Positions 7,844-19,906 of a stretch of DNA of 46,104 bases are shown one piece after another. The notes below the pieces were generated by a model. The model did no database searches and had not been told where the DNA came from. It saw nothing but the letters and a program-made list of their open reading frames with translations. Within the stretch, counting starts at the first letter, position 1. Every line of letters begins with the position of its first letter. The position numbers and the translations under genes are program-made. This DNA comes from Rhodospirillaceae bacterium (GTDB lineage Bacteria > Pseudomonadota > Alphaproteobacteria > TMED109), in the NCBI GenBank assembly GCA_902527765.1, contig CABZPW010000003.1, positions 1 through 46,104 on the forward strand, in the 5' to 3' direction.

Positions 7844-8589
7844 AAAAAAATAAATACATAATAATTTTTAGATCCAGTGGTCCTTTAAAAAACACTTATC
7901 TATTAGATAAGCTTGCAAGATTAAATTATAAAATAGAAGATTATCCTATTTTAAATGTAAAAAAAATATATACAAAAGAAATTAAGATTAATGATAACGA
8001 TGTAGTAATAACTTCTTCTTTTAATAGTGTATATTATTTATCACAACTTACTCAAAATAGAACTTTCATTTTATATACGCTCGGCAAAGCTGCCACATTC
8101 TTAGCAAAAGAATTAGGCTTTAAAAATATAATTGAATGTAATGGAGATAGTGGTAATATATTGTTGAATTTTATTAAGAATAATAAAAGTAAAACGTTTA
8201 ATAAGGGGAGTATTATTTACGCTGGCGCAAAAGAAATTTCTTTTAATCTTCCTAAAGAGTTAAGTTGCTTGGGATATAAAGTTAAAAGATATAAAATTTA
8301 CAGTACTGAGGCAATAAGTCAATTTTCTTCTAATTTCTTAAATTTAGTGAAGAAAAGAAATGTTTCTTGGATTGTACTTCTTTCTTCTAAAGGAGCAAAA
8401 GCTTTTCACGATAATGCTAAAAAGGCCTTAAATAAAGAAGACCTTTCCTTTATTAATTTTGCTTGTATAAGCTCAAATGTTGCTAAGAATTTAAATAAAA
8501 AGTATTTCAAAACCTTTTATCCAAAAACTCCTAATACAAATTTTATTAAAAAAATAATTTCACAATATGAGGAAAAATATGGCTCCTAG
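7840..8589 (+). CDS. hemD: Uroporphyrinogen-III synthase
   Basis: HemD closes hydroxymethylbilane with inversion of ring D to uroporphyrinogen III, the step after HemC. HemD is poorly conserved; the assignment rests on the 249-residue length, the two-domain pattern (IIFRSSGPLKNTYLLDKLA at the start, VITSSFNSVYYL near residue 48, then WIVLLSSKGAKAFHDNA near 178) and the 4-nt overlap with hemC. The frame ends inside the next gene (8579 onward), so the hemC-hemD-Mic60-hemY genes are translationally packed. I am confident in the role because of sequence plus context. Confidence 0.9.
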   Translation: MKKNKYIIIFRSSGPLKNTYLLDKLARLNYKIEDYPILNVKKIYTKEIKINDNDVVITSSFNSVYYLSQLTQNRTFILYTLGKAATFLAKELGFKNIIECNGDSGNILLNFIKNNKSKTFNKGSIIYAGAKEISFNLPKELSCLGYKVKRYKIYSTEAISQFSSNFLNLVKKRNVSWIVLLSSKGAKAFHDNAKKALNKEDLSFINFACISSNVAKNLNKKYFKTFYPKTPNTNFIKKIISQYEEKYGS

Positions 8590-9760
8590 AAAAAAACAGA
8601 AAAGAAATAAGAAAGCTGTAAATAGAAAAACACCTTTAAATAAAAAGTCCTCTAATAACAAACAAAAAAATTCCAATGACTTTTCTTTAATATTTACGAA
8701 AATAATATCAACTATTTTGGCTAAGCCATTCTTTTTAATTAACCTAGTGATAAATAGAGCATTTATAATAATAAAGAGTGTATTCATACAGCTATTTAAT
8801 TTAATTAAGCAGGCCTTAAAGTTATTATTCGAAGCTAAGGAAGCCTTCTTTAGTATACTTTTTGGACTTTTAGCAGGAGGAATTGGAGCAGTAGTAATAT
8901 TTTCTTATTTGGATTTAAGTTCACAAGGACAAAATGCTGAGTACGAAACTAAAATTTTGGAAAGTGAGAAAGTTATATCTTCTCTTCAATTAGAAATTAA
9001 GAAAAATAATGCAAGATTTGAAGAATTTGAAAATACTATTTCTGTTTTAAAAAATAAACTAGATACTGCCGAAAATAACAGCTTAATAAATAAAAATTTT
9101 ATTGATGAACAAAATATTAAATTGGAGGAACTAGCAACGAAAACTAACGAGGCTAATGAAAAGATATCATCAGCAGAAGAAAAAAATAATAATAAAATAG
9201 TAGAACTTGAACAAAAAATTCAGAATACTTCCAAGCTAATGCTATCCTCAAGTAAATCAGAATTATCTGATCGTTTATATTTAGCAAAAAGTTTGGTAGA
9301 TAGGCTTAAATCTGGAGTACCGTACGCCCCTCAGCTAGTAGCTTTGGGCCAAGAAGGACTTGATCCTGCCTTGTTAAGATTTGCTAAAGGAGGAGCTCCT
9401 ACTTTATCAGATTTAGCTGCTAGATTAAGTGCAAGAGCAGGAGAGTTAAGAGACTCAATGAAAACAAAAAATGATCTAACCTGGAAAGATAGTTTAAAAG
9501 ATGAAATCTCAAAATTAGTTAAAATTAGACCGACTAATAGTGAAAATATCGAAGGTATGGAAGGCGTTTTATTAAGAGCTGAAGAAGCTATTTCTAAAGG
9601 GAATTTAGAAAAGGCTATAATAGAAATTGATACTTTAGAAGTAGCTGCTAGAGGTGCGTTAGATGCTTGGCTTAAAGAAGCTAAAGCAAAAAAAGATGCT
9701 AGTGTTGCCGCAGAAAATATTCTGGCAAAAACTACTGCAGCACTAAAAATTAAAAATTAA
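8579..9760 (+). CDS. Mitofilin/Mic60-like membrane protein (COG4223)
   Basis: Alphaproteobacteria encode a homolog of mitochondrial Mic60 beside the heme genes, and this 393-residue protein fits. It has a highly basic, low-complexity cytoplasmic N-terminus (about residues 1-35), hydrophobic segments including LLAGGIGAVVIFSYLDL near residue 105, a long predicted coiled coil (about 125-215, rich in Glu, Lys, Asn and heptad hydrophobics), and a C-terminal helical domain (LAKSLVDRLKSGVPYAPQL onward) typical of the mitofilin signature. I chose ATG 8579 because GAGG at 8569-8572 is well spaced before it; ATG 8567 would add four residues. It likely bridges envelope membranes or shapes inner-membrane domains; this role is inferred from the family. 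Confidence 0.82.
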   Translation: MAPRKKQKRNKKAVNRKTPLNKKSSNNKQKNSNDFSLIFTKIISTILAKPFFLINLVINRAFIIIKSVFIQLFNLIKQALKLLFEAKEAFFSILFGLLAGGIGAVVIFSYLDLSSQGQNAEYETKILESEKVISSLQLEIKKNNARFEEFENTISVLKNKLDTAENNSLINKNFIDEQNIKLEELATKTNEANEKISSAEEKNNNKIVELEQKIQNTSKLMLSSSKSELSDRLYLAKSLVDRLKSGVPYAPQLVALGQEGLDPALLRFAKGGAPTLSDLAARLSARAGELRDSMKTKNDLTWKDSLKDEISKLVKIRPTNSENIEGMEGVLLRAEEAISKGNLEKAIIEIDTLEVAARGALDAWLKEAKAKKDASVAAENILAKTTAALKIKN

Positions 9761-11089
9761 TTGTTTAAAATTTTTTTTCTAATATTACTAATGACTACTA
9801 TAAGTTCATTAGCTATGTGGTTTTCTAATAGCAAAGGAACAGTGGTTATAGAATGGTTTGGTTGGCAGGTTACAACTTCTCCTTCTTTTTTAATTATCTC
9901 GGTATTATTATTATTTTTTTTTATTTATATAATGCTATCACTTATATTAAGTTTATATAATTTTCCTAAAAAAACATTGCTAAAAATGAAGAAAAGAAAA
10001 AAAAATAATGCTATTACAGCATTAAATGAAGGTATTATTGCCTCTTTTTACGGTAATAAAAAGGAAGTTTTTAAAAATTTAAATATTGCAAAAAAATCAC
10101 TTCATGATGCTCCATTACTTGTTTTACTAGAATTACAAAACTCTCTCTATAGAGGTGAGCAAAATAATGCATTTACTCTTCTGACTAAAATGTTAGATAT
10201 TAAAGTTTTAAAACCATTGGCTATTAAGAGCCTAATAGCCTATTCAGTTAAAAATAAAGATCGAAAGCTTTTTAATAATATATTAAATAAATCCTTAGAC
10301 AAAAGAATTGATTTCTCATGGATTCAAAAAGATATATTTAAGTTTTGCATTCAAAATAATAATTGGAATGATTTATCAAACTACTTAGAAAAAAAAATAG
10401 CAGCAAGCAACAAAGCTAACAAAGAAATACTTAGTATTACTTATTTTCAAGCTGCTTTAGGACATTATTACTTAAAAGAAACAAATAATGCAAAAAGCTT
10501 TTTAAAAAGAGCAATTAAGTTAAATAATTTTTTTCCACCTTTTATGGAGTTGTATTGCAAATTAAATTTAGCAAAAAACCAAAATCAACTTATAAAAATT
10601 TTAAGAAGATATTGGTGCGCAAAGCCTAACCCTAATATAGAGCAATGCCTAGAAAATAGCTTTACAGATAAAGATGCTCTTTCTAAGTTAAAAATAATTT
10701 CAAAAATTTTAGTTAAAAATGACCATTTATATTACAAATATTTAATTTTGGGAAAACTTAAATACAAAGCAAAAATATGGGGATCATCAAAAAGGGATCT
10801 AAAAAGATCTATAAGCTTAAAACCTTCAAAAGAGGCATATTACTTTTTATATAAAATAGAAAAAAAATTAAAAAAAAATGAAAGTCTAACTCTAGAACTT
10901 AAATCATTATATGAAAAAAGCACTAATGACATTTACTGGAAATGTACTATTTGTAACTTAAGTTATAAAAATTGGTATTCTTTTTGTAATTCATGTGATT
11001 CATTTAATTCTATACAGAACATAAATACAAATGAAAATTATAAAGAAAATAGAAAATATCAATTAATTAATAGTGGTTCGATATTATGA
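9761..11089 (+). CDS. hemY: HemY-type heme-biosynthesis-associated TPR membrane protein
   Basis: This 442-residue protein has the HemY N-terminal domain: two membrane segments flanking the VVIEWFGWQVTTS hairpin (about residues 28-40), then a basic stretch and a long helical TPR-like region (about 80-375). The C-terminus carries a CxxC-x13-CxxC pair (CTIC...CNSC), a zinc-ribbon-like end seen in alphaproteobacterial HemY proteins. It is not the unrelated protoporphyrinogen oxidase of the same name; the biochemical role is unclear. The frame opens with TTG directly after the TAA of the Mic60-like gene; the next ATG (9791) would cut the first membrane segment, so TTG is preferred. The next gene overlaps by 4 nt. 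Confidence 0.82.
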   Translation: MFKIFFLILLMTTISSLAMWFSNSKGTVVIEWFGWQVTTSPSFLIISVLLLFFFIYIMLSLILSLYNFPKKTLLKMKKRKKNNAITALNEGIIASFYGNKKEVFKNLNIAKKSLHDAPLLVLLELQNSLYRGEQNNAFTLLTKMLDIKVLKPLAIKSLIAYSVKNKDRKLFNNILNKSLDKRIDFSWIQKDIFKFCIQNNNWNDLSNYLEKKIAASNKANKEILSITYFQAALGHYYLKETNNAKSFLKRAIKLNNFFPPFMELYCKLNLAKNQNQLIKILRRYWCAKPNPNIEQCLENSFTDKDALSKLKIISKILVKNDHLYYKYLILGKLKYKAKIWGSSKRDLKRSISLKPSKEAYYFLYKIEKKLKKNESLTLELKSLYEKSTNDIYWKCTICNLSYKNWYSFCNSCDSFNSIQNINTNENYKENRKYQLINSGSIL

Positions 11090-11565
11090 TAAGAATTTTA
11101 CTTTTTTTACTACTATTTTCTAAAAATCTATACGCTTTAGAAAATATAGATTTCATAATAGTTAATAAAGAAAAAAGAGATATTACTATGTACAAGAGAG
11201 GTAAGGTATTAAACAAATTTAAAATTTCTCTTGGGTTTGAACCAATAGGTACTAAAATTAAGAGAGGTGACGGTAAAACACCTGAAGGCCTTTACTATAT
11301 TGAAGATAAAATTAGAGATAGCTCTTTCTTTCTTGCCTTAAAAGTTTCCTATCCAAACCCTTGGGATATAAGGAGGGCATTAGAACTTAATTATCACCCA
11401 GGTGGACAAATTATGATACATGGAGTGCCAAATATAGGATATGATCAAAGATACCATAACTCAAATAATGATTGGACAGAAGGATGTGTAGCCATTTCTA
11501 ATCAGCAAATGCTTAAAATATGGAAAAAAATATCTATAGGGACACCTATTTTAATAAAAAAATAA
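11086..11565 (+). CDS. YkuD-family L,D-transpeptidase
   Basis: L,D-transpeptidases of the YkuD fold form 3-3 peptidoglycan cross-links or attach proteins to the wall. The 159-residue protein begins with a hydrophobic signal sequence (IRILLFLLLFSKNLYA) likely cleaved after Ala, then shows the catalytic pattern: His in IMIHG near residue 110 and the Cys motif DWTEGCVAIS near 135, separated as in the family. It is a minimal catalytic domain without LysM or binding modules and should act in the periplasm. Its start overlaps the hemY stop (ATGA). It faces the penicillin-binding protein gene with only 2 nt between the stop codons, so two wall cross-linking enzymes converge here. Confidence 0.88.
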   Translation: MIRILLFLLLFSKNLYALENIDFIIVNKEKRDITMYKRGKVLNKFKISLGFEPIGTKIKRGDGKTPEGLYYIEDKIRDSSFFLALKVSYPNPWDIRRALELNYHPGGQIMIHGVPNIGYDQRYHNSNNDWTEGCVAISNQQMLKIWKKISIGTPILIKK

Positions 11566-11567
11566 AG

Positions 11568-13295
11568 TTAAATTCTTTCTGCTATACTTTTGTATATAGT
11601 TAAAGGTAATGTAGAACCAAATATATTCTTCATGCTTTTATCATCATCTCTACCATTCCATACACCTATTACATATCCTTTAGAGCACCCTATAAACCAA
11701 GCATCTCTATTATTTTGTGTTGTTCCTGTTTTCCCTAATACCGTAAACGGTAATTTAGATAACTGCTTACCGGTTCCTTGAGTTACTACTTTTCTTAATA
11801 ATCTCTTCATATTATTATTAACGTTATAACTTATAATTTTTTTTCTTTCTGGCTTTAATCTTTTCCAATAGTTATCACCGTTTCTCAAATTTATTTCTTC
11901 TATTCCGTATGGTATTATAGGTCTTCCTTTACCGCATATTGGCACATATGAGCCGACCACTTCCAGTAAAGACATTGCCGCTACACCTAGGGGCATTGAT
12001 AATTCATTTGGAATCTTAGAAGTAACACCTAGCTTTCTAACCTCCTCAATTATTAAATCTCTTCCCACCATATCTGAGAGTTTTACAGCTACTACATTAG
12101 ATGATTTTGCAAATGCTCTTTCTATTGATATTCTTCCTTCATATTTATTGCCAAAGTTTTTAGGAGACCAATCTTGACTAACTATTGGAGTATCAAGCAT
12201 AGTTTGATTAATAGAGGTTCCCTTATTTAATGCAGCTAGATATACGTAAGTTTTAAATATTGATCCTACTTGTCTTTTTGATTGAGTGGCTCTATTAAAC
12301 TTACTAAAATTCCAATCTTTTCCTCCTTTCATAGCTTTTACTGCTCCATCGTAGTTCATTACAATAACAGCTACTTGTATATTTTTATTTTTACTTTCTA
12401 ACTTTGACTCTACAACTTCATTAACTATTTTTTGGATTCTTGAATTCAGTGTTGATTTAATTAATAAATCTTTTTTAGATTTTAAAATTTCATCTGGTGT
12501 TTGTGTATATATCCAATCTATAAAATACCTAGCTTTAACTTGTTCAAGATTTTTACTTTTTAATAATAGTGAGTCTAAATCTTTGTTTGCCAAATTTTTT
12601 TCTGTCTCAGAAATAATGTTTTCTTTAAATAATAGACTAATTATTAATTTAGCTCTTTTTATATTTAAATCTTTATTTACTAAAAAAGATAACTTACTGG
12701 GTGCTTTTAAAGTGCCTGCCAATATTGCCGACTCAGCTAAATTTAATTTTTTAGGCGAATTAGAAAAATATCTTCTAGAAGCTGCCTTTACTCCATATAA
12801 TCCGGAGCCAAAATAAGCTCTATTTAAATACATTGTTAGTATATCTTCTTTGGTAAATTTATACTCTAAATAAAGAGCTATTATCAATTCTCTCATTTTT
12901 CTTGATAAGGTTTTTTTGCTATCTAAAAAAATTAATTTTGACAATTGCTGCGTTATTGTTGATGCGCCTTGTGCATATCTTACTTCCTGTATATTATAGA
13001 AAATTGCTCTAACTATACCTTTAAAATCTAGTCCAAAATGTTCATAAAATCGTTTATCCTCTATATGTATTACCGCTTTAATTAAATTATCAGAAATATC
13101 CTTGAAATTTGTACTTCCTGCATAAACATCACCAGATGAGCCCATTATTTTTCTATCATCATCTAAAACACTAATTGAAGGCTTTCTAGTCTTATTTCCC
13201 AATCCTGATAAATCTGGTAATGTTATAATACAATAAAAAATCCATAATAGTGCTGATAAAAATAATAATAAGATTATTACTTTTATGGTTTTCAT
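11568..13295 (-). CDS. Bifunctional class A penicillin-binding protein
   Basis: The 575-residue protein polymerises glycan strands and cross-links peptides. It has one N-terminal membrane anchor (IKVIILLLFLSALLWIFYCI), a GT51 glycosyltransferase domain with the catalytic Glu in EDKRFYEHFG (near residue 77) and GASTITQQLSKL near 110, and a transpeptidase domain with the SxxK serine in GSIFK near 342, SSN near 397 and KTGTT near 519. Class A enzymes of the 1A type are usually 650-850 residues; the extra OB-like and C-terminal regions are missing here, so it is a compact version. It lies 7 nt after gyrB in the same direction and may be co-transcribed with the dnaA-gyrB unit. Confidence 0.92.
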   Translation of the reverse strand: MKTIKVIILLLFLSALLWIFYCIITLPDLSGLGNKTRKPSISVLDDDRKIMGSSGDVYAGSTNFKDISDNLIKAVIHIEDKRFYEHFGLDFKGIVRAIFYNIQEVRYAQGASTITQQLSKLIFLDSKKTLSRKMRELIIALYLEYKFTKEDILTMYLNRAYFGSGLYGVKAASRRYFSNSPKKLNLAESAILAGTLKAPSKLSFLVNKDLNIKRAKLIISLLFKENIISETEKNLANKDLDSLLLKSKNLEQVKARYFIDWIYTQTPDEILKSKKDLLIKSTLNSRIQKIVNEVVESKLESKNKNIQVAVIVMNYDGAVKAMKGGKDWNFSKFNRATQSKRQVGSIFKTYVYLAALNKGTSINQTMLDTPIVSQDWSPKNFGNKYEGRISIERAFAKSSNVVAVKLSDMVGRDLIIEEVRKLGVTSKIPNELSMPLGVAAMSLLEVVGSYVPICGKGRPIIPYGIEEINLRNGDNYWKRLKPERKKIISYNVNNNMKRLLRKVVTQGTGKQLSKLPFTVLGKTGTTQNNRDAWFIGCSKGYVIGVWNGRDDDKSMKNIFGSTLPLTIYKSIAERI

Positions 13296-13302
13296 TAAAT
13301 GA

Positions 13303-16849
<3,547 letters not shown>

Positions 16850-16864
16850 TTACTCTATTATCAT

Positions 16865-17980
16865 TTATATATGCATAGGCATTAATAAGTATAAAGCTTG
16901 TTTATCATCATCATCAAATATTAGAGTAGGGGATAGTTTATCTGAAAGTAAAAACTTTACTTGAGCACCGCTAATTTGTTTTGCTATATCTAATAAGTAT
17001 CTTGAGTTAAACCCTATCTCCAAACTTTGACCAGTATAATGGACATTTAAATATTCCTTTGCGCTTCCTTGATCAGGGTTTTCTGCACTAATTATTAATT
17101 GTTTTTCACTTAATTCAAATTTTATTGCTCTAGTTCTGTCTGAAGAAACTGTGGATACTCTATCGACTGCATCTATAAATTCTTTATTATCAATAATTAA
17201 TTCTTTAGTATTATTGTTTGGAATAACTTTCTCATAGTCAGGAAATGCACCGTCTAGTAGTTTGGAAGTCAAAGAAATATTATCTATAACAAACCTAATC
17301 TTATTTTTTGAAAGTTGTATTTTTACAGTATTTTGTTTGCTGTCAATTATTTTTCTTAATTCAATAACTGTCTTTCTGGGTATTATAACTCCTTCCAAAT
17401 TTTTTGCATTTAAAGGAAGTTCTGTGCTTAAACGGGATAGCCTATGACCATCAGTAGCTACCACCCGGAATCGCTCTTCATTTTCCTCTTTAACAGAATG
17501 AATATAAATACCATTCAAATAATATCTAGTTTCTTCAGTAGAGACTGAAAACAAAGTTTTATCTATAAGCCTGGATAGTTTATCTGTTTCAATTTCAAAG
17601 CTATCTGGAAAACTTCCTGAATGAATATCTGGAAAATCTTTTGGATTTAAACACATTAAAGAGAAGGATATTTTATCAGTTTTAATTTCTAGTTTTTTCC
17701 CTTCAAAGCTTTCAAGTTCTATGACAGCATTTTCAGGTAATTTTCTTACTATATCATGAAGTACATGGGCTGGTGTTGTAATTACTCCGCTTTGTTCAAT
17801 TTCACATGTGACTTTTTGTAATTCTGCTATTTCCATATCTGTCGCTGCTAGTGATAAAAAATTATCTTTAGCTTCTATTAAAACATTTGCTAATATTGGA
17901 ATAGTATTTCTTTTTTCTACAACTCCGTGAAGGTGAGTTAATGCTTGCATTAACTTCTTTTTTTCTATAATAGCTTTCAT
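16865..17980 (-). CDS. dnaN: DNA polymerase III subunit beta (sliding clamp)
   Basis: DnaN forms the ring that tethers DNA polymerase III to DNA and docks many replication proteins. From ATG 17980 it has 371 residues; the start KAIIEKKKLMQAL and VVEKRNTIPILANVLIEA, the LSRLIDKTLFSVSTEETRYYLNGI segment near 125-150 and the C-terminal LMPMHI (the family's PMR/L end) fit the clamp. A frame starting at GTG 17989 would add three residues; ATG is chosen because it fits the family start and an AGG lies 8 nt upstream. The gene follows dnaA after a spacer of about 100 nt that may hold its own promoter. Confidence 0.96.
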   Translation of the reverse strand: MKAIIEKKKLMQALTHLHGVVEKRNTIPILANVLIEAKDNFLSLAATDMEIAELQKVTCEIEQSGVITTPAHVLHDIVRKLPENAVIELESFEGKKLEIKTDKISFSLMCLNPKDFPDIHSGSFPDSFEIETDKLSRLIDKTLFSVSTEETRYYLNGIYIHSVKEENEERFRVVATDGHRLSRLSTELPLNAKNLEGVIIPRKTVIELRKIIDSKQNTVKIQLSKNKIRFVIDNISLTSKLLDGAFPDYEKVIPNNNTKELIIDNKEFIDAVDRVSTVSSDRTRAIKFELSEKQLIISAENPDQGSAKEYLNVHYTGQSLEIGFNSRYLLDIAKQISGAQVKFLLSDKLSPTLIFDDDDKQALYLLMPMHI

Positions 17981-18007
17981 GCCTAACACCTATGTTATAA
18001 ATATAAG

Positions 18008-18045
18008 TAGTATAGTATATAATATAAAATACTAAATATAGTATT
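18008..18045. repeat. TAGTAT motif cluster with hairpin in dnaA-dnaN spacer
   Basis: The hexamer TAGTAT occurs at 18008-18013, 18013-18018 and 18039-18044, and inverted (ATACTA) at 18029-18034. The last two form a perfect 7-bp stem (18028-18034 with 18039-18045) around the loop AATA. This is the only structured element seen in the spacer. It could be an operator for dnaN or chance in an AT-rich spacer. Confidence 0.35.
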
Positions 18046-18071
18046 ATAAACAAAATCTAAATAAAATCCAA
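18043..18071 (-). promoter_or_regulatory. Candidate dnaN promoter
   Basis: On the minus strand a perfect TATAAT (18048 to 18043) lies 17 nt after TTGGAT (18071 to 18066), upstream of dnaN. The -35 match is weak (TTG only), the -10 match and spacing are good. The -10 box overlaps the hairpin built from TAGTAT repeats. Function is inferred. Confidence 0.35.
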
Positions 18072-18084
18072 CAACTTAGTCTTA

Positions 18085-19500
18085 TTAAATAAAAGACTTT
18101 TTCAAAACTTTTATATGTTCTGAAAAAGAAATATCTGTTTTATATAAGCTTTCCACTTTTTTAACTGCATGGATAACTGTTGTATGGTCTCTGCCTCCAA
18201 ATAATTTCCCTATCTCAGGCAAAGATTTTGAGGTGCAAATTTTCGCTAAATACATTGCTATCTGTCTTGGTCTAGCAACAACTCTCGACCTTCTTGTAGA
18301 CAACATATCACTTTGCCTGATATTAAAATACTCTGAAACTCTTTTTTGTATTTCTTCAATAGTAACACTCTTATTATTTGCCTTAAGTATATCATGGAGT
18401 ATCTGTTTAGCTGTATCTAGTGTTAATGGTCTATTAACTAGTTCAACATGAGCACATAATCTTCTATAGCCCCCCTCTAATTCTCTAATATTAGAAGTAA
18501 TATGTTTTGCTAAATATTCTACTATCTCATTATCAACTTTTATATTCTTGTTTTCAGTAACCTTTGATTTTAGGATACGCACCCTTAATTCATAGTCAGT
18601 TTTATGTAATTCTGCTACCACTCCAAAGCTTAATCTAGACCTGAGCCTCTCTTCAACTCCGTCCAAATCAGACGGAGATCTATCTCCACTTATGATAATT
18701 TGTTTTTTCTGGTCAACTAGTGAATTGAATGTGTGAAAAAACTCTTCTTGTGTGCTGTCCTTACCTGCTATAAATTGAATATCATCAATCATTAAAACAT
18801 CAACTGATCTGAATTTTTCTTTAAATTCCATTATATCTTTATGGCGCAATGATCTCACAAATTCATACATGAATTTTTCTGCTGATAAATATACAACTTT
18901 TCTTTCAGGGTTTTTCTCTTGAATATTCCAGGCTACTGAATGCATAAGGTGTGTCTTGCCTAGTCCAACACCTCCAAAAAGAAAAAGTGGGTTAAAAGAA
19001 ACTTTGTTTATCTCAGCTACTTTTTTAGCTGCAGCAAAAGCAAACTCATTAGATTTACCAACTACAAAATTGCGAAAACTAAACCTAGGATCTAGAGGAG
19101 AAGGAACATTGCTATAGTTAGTATTACCTTTGTTTGTTAAGTCAACAAAATCATGTAGGTTATTGCTTTTTTCTTTGAATTTTGAATTTACAATTATCTT
19201 AGTTTTTTTGATACCTACAAAAACTTTCTTACATATTGTGTCAATCTTATTACCATAGTGAGGTATAACCCAATCACTTAAAAAGCTAGATGGCAAAGAT
19301 AAATATAATATATTATTATCTATCTTATTAAATCTTAATGATGAAAGCCAACTTTTAAAAGCTGATTGTCCTACGTCTTCTAACAGGCTAACTTGAACCT
19401 TCATAAATAGTTTATTTAGTGCAGTTTCTTGATCACTATCTATTTTATCAATATTAAAATTATGCAAAACTCTCCCCCAACGTAAGATAATATTTTTCAC
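18085..19500 (-). CDS. dnaA: Chromosomal replication initiator protein DnaA
   Basis: DnaA binds origin DNA and melts it to start replication. Domain I is the N-terminal helical part (QSAFKSWLSSLRF near residue 45); the AAA+ domain has Walker A GGVGLGKTHLMH near 177, Walker B VLMIDDIQFIAGK near 238 and the box around ISGDRSPSDLDGVEERLRSR. The C-terminal domain IV ends with the DNA-binding signature GGRDHTTVIHAVKKV near 440. The frame opens at GTG 19500 (471 residues); TTG at 19467, preceded by a GGGAG ribosome-binding-like sequence, is a credible alternative that removes 11 residues. It heads dnaA-dnaN-recF-gyrB, downstream of rpsT as in many alphaproteobacteria. Confidence 0.96.
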   Translation of the reverse strand: MKNIILRWGRVLHNFNIDKIDSDQETALNKLFMKVQVSLLEDVGQSAFKSWLSSLRFNKIDNNILYLSLPSSFLSDWVIPHYGNKIDTICKKVFVGIKKTKIIVNSKFKEKSNNLHDFVDLTNKGNTNYSNVPSPLDPRFSFRNFVVGKSNEFAFAAAKKVAEINKVSFNPLFLFGGVGLGKTHLMHSVAWNIQEKNPERKVVYLSAEKFMYEFVRSLRHKDIMEFKEKFRSVDVLMIDDIQFIAGKDSTQEEFFHTFNSLVDQKKQIIISGDRSPSDLDGVEERLRSRLSFGVVAELHKTDYELRVRILKSKVTENKNIKVDNEIVEYLAKHITSNIRELEGGYRRLCAHVELVNRPLTLDTAKQILHDILKANNKSVTIEEIQKRVSEYFNIRQSDMLSTRRSRVVARPRQIAMYLAKICTSKSLPEIGKLFGGRDHTTVIHAVKKVESLYKTDISFSEHIKVLKKSFI

Positions 19501-19577
19501 TCACGACACTAAATTTTAAATTTTTTATATAATTTAAAGATATATAAATGAAGAAACTTTAAAAGATAAAATTTAAA

Positions 19578-19847
19578 TTATTTTTTTTTTAATTGAACAA
19601 CCCTTGAATTCAGTCTTTTCTGAATACGAGAAATTTTAGCTTTGGAAAAGATTTTTTTATTTTTTGAAGCTTGTAATTTTGGATCAACTTTTTTAAGTAA
19701 TTCCATGGCAGATTTCTGGTCTTTTTCAGTTATCAATGATTCGACCTTTTTGATGTAAGTTTTAATTTTATTTCTATACATTTCTCTAGAAATAGTTTTT
19801 CTTTCAATAACCCTAACTTTCTTCTTAGCTGAACTCGTATTAGCCAT
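19578..19847 (-). CDS. rpsT: 30S ribosomal protein S20
   Basis: S20 is a small basic protein that binds 16S rRNA early in small-subunit assembly. The 89-residue sequence starts ANTSSAKKKVRVIERKT, has the long Lys-rich helices of the family (NKIKTYIKKVE, then MELLKKVDPKLQ and a basic end with RIQKRLNSRV) and the normal length. An AGGAG ribosome binding site lies just before the ATG. It sits between the enoyl-CoA hydratase gene and dnaA on the same strand, a conserved alphaproteobacterial arrangement. The 77 bases to dnaA hold only AT-rich sequence without a clear terminator or DnaA box. Confidence 0.96.
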   Translation of the reverse strand: MANTSSAKKKVRVIERKTISREMYRNKIKTYIKKVESLITEKDQKSAMELLKKVDPKLQASKNKKIFSKAKISRIQKRLNSRVVQLKKK

Positions 19848-19906
19848 ATTTTCTCCTAAAAAGTATTACAATATAGAATTTTTCTATTTTTTCAATGATA
19901 AACCGT

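Noticed and set aside
17150-17158. DnaA-box-like TGTGGATAC
   Set aside because: It is a single imperfect site inside the coding sequence of dnaN, in a conserved protein segment, so it is probably chance.
19501-19577. Origin of replication upstream of dnaA
   Set aside because: The spacer is AT-rich, but so is the whole window; no DnaA boxes or ordered repeats were found.
19873-19887. Short hairpin ATAGAA-TTT-TTCTAT between rpsT and the enoyl-CoA hydratase gene, possible terminator
   Set aside because: The stem is six A/T-rich pairs, and the T run follows it only on the plus strand, where no gene ends; on the coding strand there is no U tract.
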